A stretch of 64,000 bases of DNA, from NCBI GenBank assembly GCA_037137375.1, contig JBAXKJ010000010.1, positions 1 through 64,000 of the forward strand, written 5' to 3'. A program made the translations under genes and the position numbers. The notes under the pieces were generated by a model. That model made no database searches, was not told the DNA's origin, and saw only the letters and a list, made by a program, of their open reading frames with translations. This document shows, piece by piece, positions 19,001 to 25,805 of the stretch. Position 1 is the first letter of the stretch, and the number at the start of each line of letters is the position of its first letter. The DNA is from CAINVV01 sp037137375 (GTDB lineage Bacteria > Bacteroidota > Bacteroidia > Bacteroidales > Prolixibacteraceae).

Positions 19001-19211
19001 TTACACTTTACCCAAAAGATTATTGTCAAGAACTGGGATCAAGAATTTAAGAGTTTACCTCAGTGGTTATAACCTCTTAACGTTTACCGGACTGAAATAT
19101 TTAGACCCGGAACGTCAGGGATCAACCCCGGAAAATACCAATAACTATGTGGATTACTATAGCTACCCAGTCAATAAAACCTACACGCTTGGTGCAAGCA
19201 TTAAATTCTAA
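16029..19211 (+). CDS. SusC/RagA family TonB-linked outer membrane protein
   Basis: This is a SusC-type transporter of about 1060 residues. A basic n-region and hydrophobic core form the signal peptide (about 1-31). A carboxypeptidase-regulatory-like beta-sandwich follows (about 47-125, starting ITGTVNDNSGKPVPGATV), then the TonB-box-like EEVVAVGY, the plug (with DIRGMGTPLFVIDGV and LKDGSAAIYGLHAANGVILITTK) and a 22-strand barrel ending in a C-terminal phenylalanine. With the SusD protein encoded three bases downstream it imports oligosaccharides across the outer membrane using TonB energy. ATG 16029 is preferred over the upstream in-frame ATG 16008 because it gives a normal signal peptide. 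There is no STN domain, so sigma/anti-sigma signalling through it is unlikely. Confidence 0.95.
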   Translation: MEKNPLLRRRLSFRRVCTFLLILMSLQVSANFSNSGLASQAESSQQSKITGTVNDNSGKPVPGATVLVKGTTNGITTDAYGHYTLGNVPPNSVIVFSFVGMKTVEIKVGKQNVLNAVLEDQSIGLEEVVAVGYSTQKKSTLTGSVSTVKSDALVTTKNENVVNMLTGKMPGVRVVQKSSAPGAYNSIIDIRGMGTPLFVIDGVTRDQDYFARMDPQELESISVLKDGSAAIYGLHAANGVILITTKSGTSQAGKVDITYTGNYSMQQFLNVPTGVSALDYMTLRNESIFQSFSTNYLVRQNPYFSQAQMQPYIDGKPSYDWMNAIFNKTTPENQHNLSIDGGNDKLRYFMSLGYANQEGSYVGGGYFDNRWNFRSTVDAQITKDLKAKVTIGAIMDELHQPTGTGWDTYKASWLERPDAPIYANDNPLYLNGDPGVLTDNMVARVNSNIVGNTTNKSRRINGSLQLTYDIPGIKGLSAKGSYDYALNLPETSSYKSSYNLYVYNAATDFYTTAPKNAPSSITRNANFNVDTDMQLGLNYYHKFGKHDFKGFLIYEEAYSNWDSFQAYRELLIASQYLFAGEALNQQATGGTPGDRLTQSVIGSANYDYSGKYLLDFKFRYDGSSRFPKGSRWGFFPSFSAGWRISEEDFMKVSLPMISNLKLRASYGEMGDDGSAANYPPTLGYSLNNSLGWQFSDVLNGGLQAQAIPNPNLTWYHIKMYNLALDFGLLKNKLNGTFEIYRRDLTGLLATSSAVVPGTVGATMPQENLNADRNFGWELSLDYRSRIRDFSYYISPQISATRSMRTKWLENVANNQYDYWRNRTSGRYNNIWWENESVHMFTSLDEIRNYNLPMGQGATPGDWIQNDWNEDGVVDGNDVHPIATYGLPLFNYGINMGGSWKNFDMAMNFQGAFGTYVAYGELLNHPLSFNGQQTLSYFMDRWRPTDPNADFFSTTTQWIPGFWPVTLHNDRALGSNMVQDASYLRLKTLELGYTLPKRLLSRTGIKNLRVYLSGYNLLTFTGLKYLDPERQGSTPENTNNYVDYYSYPVNKTYTLGASIKF

Positions 19212-19214
19212 AAA

Positions 19215-21140
19215 ATGAGAACCATGAAATTAAGACTTATATTATTTGCAGCATTTTTTGGGTTTGCCGTTTCTTCATGCTATGACCTGGAGTTACAACC
19301 CAAAGGTATTCTGGATGAGCCCGCGTTGTTCGGTACTTCCTATGGCGTACAGAAATATTTTATTCAGGCCTATATGCGACTTCCGATTGAAGACTTCATT
19401 TATTATGTTAATAACACTGATCAGGACCTAAATAATAATTTTATCGGTTATATGCCAGGCAATAGCAACAAATGGCAGGCATATAAAAACAGCCTTTCAC
19501 AAATGACCGGTGAAATTTATGGTTGGAACGTAGCGATGAATAGTGCTGGTTTTGGTTACTGGCCATATGCCCCTATCCGATATATCAATACTTTCATTAA
19601 TAATTTCCCCAATTATAAAGACAAGTACGATGCCGCTACCTATAACTCTTTATTGGCAGAAGGCCGTTTCCTTCGCGCTTTCTATTACGAAGGATTAGCC
19701 AAACGTTACGGGGGTGTGCCGATTGTAACGGAGGTGCAGGATCCGGTAGCCGGCGACCCGGCCACATTGAATGTATCTCGTAATACGGAGTACGACACCT
19801 GGAAATTTATCTATGCTGACCTGAAGTTTGCAATGGATAACATGAGTGCTACCAGTGTATCAGGGCGTGCCAACAAATATGTGGCTGCCGCTTTAATGTC
19901 ACGTTCCATGCTTTATGCAGGCAGGATAGCCAAATATACCCAGTACCTGGGTCTTGGCACGGATGCTTCAGTACAAAAAGGTCTTGTAGGCATGGACCCT
20001 TCCAAGGCGAATGAATTTTTCCAGTATGCCTACGATGCAGGTACTATGATCAAAGCGGGGCCTTACGCGCTGTATACGAAGAATTACCCGGATAAAGCGA
20101 CCAATTTTGCCAACCTGTTTTTGGATAAAGCCTCTTCCGAGACGATGTTTAGCAAGGGTTACGATGGGCAGACTTTTGGACATTGTTATGATGCGCTGAT
20201 GTTGCCTCTCCCGGATATGTCCTCTTTTGTTGGCGCCAACGGTTTTCCGGCACTGGAAATTATGCAGATGTACGACTTCCCCGCTCTCGTCGACGCGCAA
20301 GGGAAACCAGTCCGTTTCAACAAACGCAGCGACATTAAAATTGGGATGGAACCCCGTTTGCAGGGTACCTGCTTTTTTGATGGAGATGTGTGTCACAATG
20401 TTACTTTCGAAATCCAACGGGGCATTTACCTTCATTTTGCCGGGCTGGCATCAGATGCGCAAAGTGGTAGTAACGCAGCTCCTGTCAACGCTACGAGCAA
20501 CCGTCTTTTAGGTGCTACCAAGGGTACTACTTATCAAGGTGTTCTTCTGAGCGGCAGACATGGGATGAGCGCCGAGGGTTTTGTAAACAATGGCTTTACA
20601 GGCGCTTATATGCGTAAGTACATTGATATAACCCGGACTACAGCCTTAACAAACGTAAACAAGGAGAACCAGTCCTGGATTGTGTTCCGCTTAGGTGAAA
20701 TCTATTTGAATACGGCGGAAGCGGCTTACGAGCTGGGCAAGAGGACAGAAGCGCTCGATTACATCGAAATGATCCGTGTGCGCGCCGGTTGCCAGGTCAC
20801 ACGCCCGGCCCTTAATCAAACCGTGAGCAACACCTACGGTTACCCGATCGAGGCAAGCCTTCAATTTATCCGTGATGAGCGTTTGCGCGAACTTTTTACT
20901 GAGAACCATTATTGGTGGGACCTCAAAACCTGGAGAATTGCAGACCAGGTGTTAAACCTCCATTATCCGAGGGCGATGAGCTGTTATTATGTTTTCGATG
21001 AAAAAAAGTATATTTTCATTGATGAAGTTAACAGGGATAACCGAGCCATTTCAGCTCCAAAGAGTGCGGCGTATGAGAAAATTCCACAGTCAGAAATTAA
21101 CAAGAACACCAATTTGTTACCCCAGAATCCGCTTTATTAA
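19215..21140 (+). CDS. SusD/RagB family glycan-binding lipoprotein
   Basis: The 641-residue surface lipoprotein has a lipobox ending in SSC at about residues 20-22. The RagB/SusD pattern includes an N-terminal helical region with GRFLRAFYYEGLAKRYGGVPI and a C-terminal part with FRLGEIYLNTAEAAYELG, then ALDYIEMIRVRAG and FIRDERLRELFTENHYWWDLKTWR. These are hallmark TPR-like elements of the family. It forms the lid of the SusC channel and captures the target glycan. It is co-transcribed with susC (three-base gap) and followed by the DUF3823 gene. ATG 19215 and ATG 19224 are both possible starts. Confidence 0.95.
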   Translation: MRTMKLRLILFAAFFGFAVSSCYDLELQPKGILDEPALFGTSYGVQKYFIQAYMRLPIEDFIYYVNNTDQDLNNNFIGYMPGNSNKWQAYKNSLSQMTGEIYGWNVAMNSAGFGYWPYAPIRYINTFINNFPNYKDKYDAATYNSLLAEGRFLRAFYYEGLAKRYGGVPIVTEVQDPVAGDPATLNVSRNTEYDTWKFIYADLKFAMDNMSATSVSGRANKYVAAALMSRSMLYAGRIAKYTQYLGLGTDASVQKGLVGMDPSKANEFFQYAYDAGTMIKAGPYALYTKNYPDKATNFANLFLDKASSETMFSKGYDGQTFGHCYDALMLPLPDMSSFVGANGFPALEIMQMYDFPALVDAQGKPVRFNKRSDIKIGMEPRLQGTCFFDGDVCHNVTFEIQRGIYLHFAGLASDAQSGSNAAPVNATSNRLLGATKGTTYQGVLLSGRHGMSAEGFVNNGFTGAYMRKYIDITRTTALTNVNKENQSWIVFRLGEIYLNTAEAAYELGKRTEALDYIEMIRVRAGCQVTRPALNQTVSNTYGYPIEASLQFIRDERLRELFTENHYWWDLKTWRIADQVLNLHYPRAMSCYYVFDEKKYIFIDEVNRDNRAISAPKSAAYEKIPQSEINKNTNLLPQNPLY

Positions 21141-21167
21141 TTTTTTAACCATTGACACAAAATATAT

Positions 21168-21932
21168 ATGAAAAATTTATTGTATTTAATGTTTGGAGCG
21201 GCGCTGTTGTCGTTAGCTTCATGCCAGAAAATCGATAACTGGGACGAACCGGGTTCGCGGTTATATGGAAATATAGTCGATTCCTATACCGGGAAGAATT
21301 TGGCGATGGACAATAACGACTGGCAAATTCGCATCATTGACAGGACCTGGGAAAAAATGAACCCCGGAACCGTTGCCCAATATCAATCCCTGGCAGTTAA
21401 GTTTGACGGCTCATATAACAATGCGAAGCTATTTTCAGGAACTTATGATATGCTTCCCTATGATGGACCATTTTGGCCAGTGGATACCGTAAAAGGGGTA
21501 GTCCTGGATAAAGAGACCCAACAAGATTTCAAGGTAACTCCTTACCTGCAGGTTACGGATTTGACTACATCACTGGTTGGGACAGGTTTGACCCTGACCT
21601 GCACAGTGAGGGCTCCTCTACTTGTGAAAGGTACTACGGCACTTCCGAATCTCTATGAGGTCAAGCCTTTCTTAAGCCTGACTACCTTTTGCGGAAACTC
21701 AAATTATATTAACATAGCAGAATATAACAATTTGAGAAAATCAATTAACAGGACCTGGGCGGCAGAGTTGACAAATCTTAAACTGCCAGCAACCAGCGAT
21801 GCGATAACCTATACCATGGGCCCTCTTCCTGTCAAATCAGGTTATACCTATTATGTACGTGTAGGAGCTGATGTAAACGCTTTAAGTCGTAGATACAACT
21901 ATTCGCCGATTGTAAAGGTTGTCGTACCTTAA
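21168..21932 (+). CDS. DUF3823 domain-containing lipoprotein
   Basis: This 254-residue protein has a lipoprotein signal ending in LASC (C near residue 19), then a DUF3823-type beta-rich region with SRLYGNIVDSYTGKNLA and a carboxypeptidase-regulatory-like fold, and a second beta-sandwich. DUF3823 proteins typically follow SusC/SusD and are thought to be surface glycan-binding proteins (SGBP), but the binding role is inferred from position. It is the last gene of the SusCD transcription unit, as a strong hairpin terminator lies seven bases after its stop codon. Confidence 0.85.
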   Translation: MKNLLYLMFGAALLSLASCQKIDNWDEPGSRLYGNIVDSYTGKNLAMDNNDWQIRIIDRTWEKMNPGTVAQYQSLAVKFDGSYNNAKLFSGTYDMLPYDGPFWPVDTVKGVVLDKETQQDFKVTPYLQVTDLTTSLVGTGLTLTCTVRAPLLVKGTTALPNLYEVKPFLSLTTFCGNSNYINIAEYNNLRKSINRTWAAELTNLKLPATSDAITYTMGPLPVKSGYTYYVRVGADVNALSRRYNYSPIVKVVVP

Positions 21933-21938
21933 TTATGG

Positions 21939-21983
21939 ATGGATTTGATAACATATTCTGAATATGTTATCAAATCCATTTTA
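21939..21983 (+). terminator. Long perfect hairpin terminator after DUF3823 gene
   Basis: A 20-base arm (21939-21958) is exactly complementary to 21960-21979, separated by a single base, and is followed by a short T run. In RNA the tip would open to a loop of three to five bases. Such a stem directly after a stop codon fits intrinsic termination or a 3'-end stability structure separating susCD expression from the downstream enzyme genes. Confidence 0.8.
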
Positions 21984-22185
21984 AACTCCTTCACTCGTCT
22001 CCCGATTTTGTTTCAGCCTAAATATCCGTAGGGCTGAGATCTAATTTAATGTCTCAGGCTCTCTTTATTTAGTTACCGCCATCGCTTTGGTTAATTGGGC
22101 GTAAGATAATTATGCTTAATTGTTATCTTTCATTATCCCAAATCTTAATAATGTGAGTTTGAGAAAAATTTCTATACAACATCCT

Positions 22186-23445
22186 ATGAGAACTAATCTT
22201 CTTGTTTTATTATTCCTGCTAATTGGAATTTGTGCAGGTGCCCGGACCAAACATTCCCCGGATACAAAATATCCTTCCTATAAAGGTCTGGTGATGGCTG
22301 GTTACCAGGGATGGTTCCGCCTTCCAGAAAATGGAATTATGTACCCCGATGAGTCAAAGGTCCGGATTGATATGTGGCCGGATGTCACCGAATATGAAAA
22401 AACTTACCCTACCGGGTTGAAATTGGCAGACGGCACAACAGCCAGATTCTTCAACTCGGCAGATAAAAGTACAACCGACCTTCATTTTAAATGGATGAAA
22501 CAGTACGGCCTTGACGGCGTCTTCATGCAACGTTTCTTCAATGCCGCACGTCCTGAAAATCGGAAAAATGCGGAGACGAGAATTTTAAGGAATGCCCTGG
22601 AAGCGGCTTCCAGGTATGAAAGGGCTATTGGTGTTATGTATGACCTTTCTGGCTTGAAAGCATCCGGAGAAGACTGTTCTTTACTGGTCGATGACTGGAA
22701 GTACCTGGTCGATTCCCTGAATGTAACCAATCAAAAGGGAATCCACACCTATATTTTCCATCGCGGGAAACCATTGGTTACTATCTGGGGAATAGGTTTT
22801 CCCGACCGCCCGTATGATATCCGGAACATCGGTATTCAACGTTTTATCGATTTCCTGAAAAATGACCCACAATATGGCGGATGCAGCGTGATGGTCGGTG
22901 TGCCAACTTTTTGGCGCGATTTAGATGCTGATTGTGTGCATGATTCCTATTTGCATGAGATTATCAAACAAGCCGATATTGTTATGCCCTGGATGGTTCA
23001 ACGGTTTACCCCCTTGTTGCATCATGACATGGACCGTTACCGCGATGTCATTTTGAAAGACATGAAGTGGTGCAAAGAGAACCATGTCGATTATGCCCCA
23101 TGTGTTTGTCCGGGATTCAGCTGGCATAATTTGAGCCGTCAATCCAGGAACGAGGAGGAGAAACCACCTGGATCTATTCCACGAATGGGAGGCACTTTTT
23201 ATTGGCAACAACTATCGACTGCCATCGCTGCCGGTGCAGACATGATTTATGTTGCGATGTTCGACGAAGTAAATGAAGGAACTGCCATTTTCAAAGTTAC
23301 CGACAACCCTCCCGTCAGTAGTATTGCCAAGTTTGTGGGAATGGATGGAAAGCCATCAGACCACTACCTCTGGTTGACAGGAGAAGCCGCCAAAATGCTG
23401 AGGAAAGAAATTCCTCTGTCGTTTACAATTCCTGAAAGAAAGTGA
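22186..23445 (+). CDS. GH71/GH99-like glycoside hydrolase, exported
   Basis: The protein of about 419 residues has a signal peptide (1-18) and a single TIM-barrel domain of the GH71/99-like group. It begins VMAGYQGWFRLPENG and contains FKWMKQYGLDGVFMQRFF, CPGFSWHNLS and MFDEVNEGTAIFKV. In GH99 the catalytic pair is E-x-x-E; EVNE in the last motif is the matching position. GH99 enzymes are endo-alpha-mannosidases/mannanases, so cutting an alpha-mannose-containing chain is plausible. ATG 22186 was chosen over a TTG-started extension from 22120 because it gives a clean signal peptide. It lacks a T9SS tail, so it should act in the periplasm, unlike its relative at 36294. Confidence 0.82.
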   Translation: MRTNLLVLLFLLIGICAGARTKHSPDTKYPSYKGLVMAGYQGWFRLPENGIMYPDESKVRIDMWPDVTEYEKTYPTGLKLADGTTARFFNSADKSTTDLHFKWMKQYGLDGVFMQRFFNAARPENRKNAETRILRNALEAASRYERAIGVMYDLSGLKASGEDCSLLVDDWKYLVDSLNVTNQKGIHTYIFHRGKPLVTIWGIGFPDRPYDIRNIGIQRFIDFLKNDPQYGGCSVMVGVPTFWRDLDADCVHDSYLHEIIKQADIVMPWMVQRFTPLLHHDMDRYRDVILKDMKWCKENHVDYAPCVCPGFSWHNLSRQSRNEEEKPPGSIPRMGGTFYWQQLSTAIAAGADMIYVAMFDEVNEGTAIFKVTDNPPVSSIAKFVGMDGKPSDHYLWLTGEAAKMLRKEIPLSFTIPERK

Positions 23446-23480
23446 TCTGTGTTTCCTAAAAATTGAGATAAACAATAACC

Positions 23481-25661
23481 ATGAAGGACCTGTTATCAAT
23501 CTGTTTTTCAATTTTCATAGTCGCCTCTTGTTTTGGCAAATCCAAACCAACTTTTGTGACTATAAATTACGATAAAAACATTCCTGAACTCCAGTTTGCC
23601 ATCGATGAATTCCGAAAAGCAGGACAGACAGCAGGCATCAATTTTTCTACAGGTCCCGAATTGATCCTTGTGAATTTCGAACTGGATAAATCTTTGGCGA
23701 GAGAGGAGTACCAAATCTCCAGAAAAGGGAATACGATTCTTGCCAAAGGGGGTGATGCAAATGGATTGATGTACGCGGGACTGGAGCTGGCCGAAAATAT
23801 TCAGGATGGCAAAAATCTACTGCAGATCAGTAATTTATCCGACAAACCGTACATGCCCTACCGGGGGATAAAATTCAATTTTCCACTTGATGCCCGTACG
23901 CCAAGTTATGACGATACCGGCGATGCGGCTCAGAAAAACATTGAAACGATGTGGGATTTTGACTTTTGGAAGAATTACCTGGACAATATGGCTCGTTACC
24001 GCTATAACTTACTGACACTTTGGAGCCTTCATCCATACCCTTCCATGGTTAAAGTACCCGGTTATGAAGATGTGGCACTGAACGATGTTTGTGTTTATAC
24101 GAATCCTATTACCGCAAAGATTGACAGGGATTGGGGTGGGGAAGATATTCAAAACCCAAAATACCTGAAGGTGATCAAGAAAATAACCATTGATGAAAAA
24201 ATTGCTTTCTGGAAAAAAGTATTCCAGTATGCTGATGACAGGGGCATTGACATCCACCTGTACCACTGGAATGTTTATGTGATGAATGCCTTGGGAAAAC
24301 ACGGAATTCTTGGCAGACAGGATAATCAGGAAACAGCGGATTATACCCGGGAAAGTGTGAAGCAGTTTTTACTGACCTATCCCAATATAAAGGGGATAGG
24401 GGTTACTGCCGGAGAACATACTATCAATAATTTGAAGGGAAAATTTTCGATCGAAAACTGGATCTGGTCTGCGTTCGGTAAGGCAGTGAAGGAGGCCCAG
24501 GCATTGAAATCGGAGATAAGGCCGACGTTTATCTTCAGACAACACCAAAGCGATATGAACCAAATATCGGAAGCATTCAAAGATTATGGCGAACCTTTCG
24601 ATACAGAATTCAAATATTCCAGGGCCCGGATGTTCAGCAGTACAACACCACCCTGGTTTAAACATATTTACCGCGAACAGGTGGAGAAATACAAAGTCAA
24701 GGTCTGGATGAATGTCCGCAACGATGATATTTTTAATTTCAGATGGGGCAATCCAGAATACGCCGATGCTTACATTAAAAATATGCCAAAAGAGTTGATG
24801 AGCGGCTATTTCTGGGGACCAGACGGCTATATTTATGGACGCGATTTCAATAGTAAAAACCCAAAGGGATTGCCCAAATACGAAATAGACAAACAATGGT
24901 ACCTGTTTATGATTTTTGGCAGGGCAGGCTATAATCCCAATTTACCCGAATCCTTTTATGTTAACCGCATCAAAGCCCATTTCCCCGGGGTGAATGGTCA
25001 GTTGCTTTATGATACCTGGAAATCGACATCCGAAGTTATTTCGTGGGTGGACAAAATTCATTTCAGGCAGAACGATTTTGAATTTATTGCAGAAGGGTGT
25101 TTCGATGGCAAAAAATTCCATGATGTAAATAGTTTTTGCAGGGTGCCTTGCATGCCTGAACAAGGCGTAAGTTCGATCGGTGATTTTGTGCTGAAAGGCA
25201 AAGTGTCAGGAGAATTGACCCCATTTGAAGTGGCAGAAAAACTGGAACAGGCATCCATGAACCTCTTGGGAGGGGTGTCAAAAATAAAAGCTGGGAACAA
25301 TCCGGAATTGGCCCAAACTCTTGGAGACCTTTCTGCACTTGGCTATTTGGCAGAATACTATTCACATAAAATCAAGGGGGCAGTCAATTTATCCATGTAT
25401 CGCCTTTCCGGCGAAGAAAAAAGCAAAACAACAGCGGTCACAGAGCTGGAGAAAGCTGTCGGATCCTGGGAAAATTATGCCAAAACAGCTGCTGCTCATT
25501 ATCAACCACAACTTTTAGCACGGACACAAATACTTGATTGGGTTGCCTTGACAGAATTTGTGAAGGAAGATGTAATCCTTGCTAAAAAAGCGGAAAAAGG
25601 AGAGCCGGTTGAAGTCTCCGGTACAAATAAGTTATGGGAAAGAGAAATGACCAAACAGTAA
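23481..25661 (+). CDS. Putative glycoside hydrolase with GH67/GH20-type N-terminal domain, lipoprotein
   Basis: The 726-residue protein has a lipobox VASC (C17). Residues 30-125 resemble the beta/alpha N-terminal domain shared by alpha-glucuronidases (GH67) and GH20 hexosaminidases (EYQISRKGNTILAKGGDANGLMYAGLEL). A TIM-barrel-like part follows (about 125-480; MPYRGIKFNFPLDARTPSYDD, NMARYRYNLLTLWSLHPYPS), then a helical C-terminal domain. This points to an exo-acting enzyme or a related family on uronic acid or amino-sugar residues; I cannot name the family with confidence. It lies 35 bases after the GH99-like gene and before GH92 in the same direction, so an operon is likely. Confidence 0.6.
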   Translation: MKDLLSICFSIFIVASCFGKSKPTFVTINYDKNIPELQFAIDEFRKAGQTAGINFSTGPELILVNFELDKSLAREEYQISRKGNTILAKGGDANGLMYAGLELAENIQDGKNLLQISNLSDKPYMPYRGIKFNFPLDARTPSYDDTGDAAQKNIETMWDFDFWKNYLDNMARYRYNLLTLWSLHPYPSMVKVPGYEDVALNDVCVYTNPITAKIDRDWGGEDIQNPKYLKVIKKITIDEKIAFWKKVFQYADDRGIDIHLYHWNVYVMNALGKHGILGRQDNQETADYTRESVKQFLLTYPNIKGIGVTAGEHTINNLKGKFSIENWIWSAFGKAVKEAQALKSEIRPTFIFRQHQSDMNQISEAFKDYGEPFDTEFKYSRARMFSSTTPPWFKHIYREQVEKYKVKVWMNVRNDDIFNFRWGNPEYADAYIKNMPKELMSGYFWGPDGYIYGRDFNSKNPKGLPKYEIDKQWYLFMIFGRAGYNPNLPESFYVNRIKAHFPGVNGQLLYDTWKSTSEVISWVDKIHFRQNDFEFIAEGCFDGKKFHDVNSFCRVPCMPEQGVSSIGDFVLKGKVSGELTPFEVAEKLEQASMNLLGGVSKIKAGNNPELAQTLGDLSALGYLAEYYSHKIKGAVNLSMYRLSGEEKSKTTAVTELEKAVGSWENYAKTAAAHYQPQLLARTQILDWVALTEFVKEDVILAKKAEKGEPVEVSGTNKLWEREMTKQ

Positions 25662-25664
25662 TAG

Positions 25665-25800
25665 TTGACAGAAATGAATTTATACTTCCAAATGTGCGGA
25701 TATCAAGGTTGGCACAAAACTCCTACCGATAGGTCGGAACGCTCTGGGTTTGGCATCGAACCGGACGAATTGAAAATATTAAAGTTGTTCAATAAATACA
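25665..25800 (+). pseudogene. Possible remnant of a GH71/99-like gene start
   Basis: Between the GH67-like and GH92 genes the frame encodes YFQMCGYQGWHKTP, and the motif MCGYQGW matches the typical opening of GH71/99-like catalytic domains (compare VMAGYQGW in the gene at 22186). It is in frame with GH92 but lies before that gene's signal peptide, so it is unlikely to be part of GH92. No further homologous sequence is visible. It may be a relic of a deleted or recombined paralogue; chance similarity over seven residues is possible. Confidence 0.4.
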
Positions 25801-25805
25801 TCATT

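Noticed and set aside
24369..24896. 175-residue minus-strand frame within the GH67/GH20-like gene
   Set aside because: It is an antisense shadow with no start context, domain or homologous pattern.
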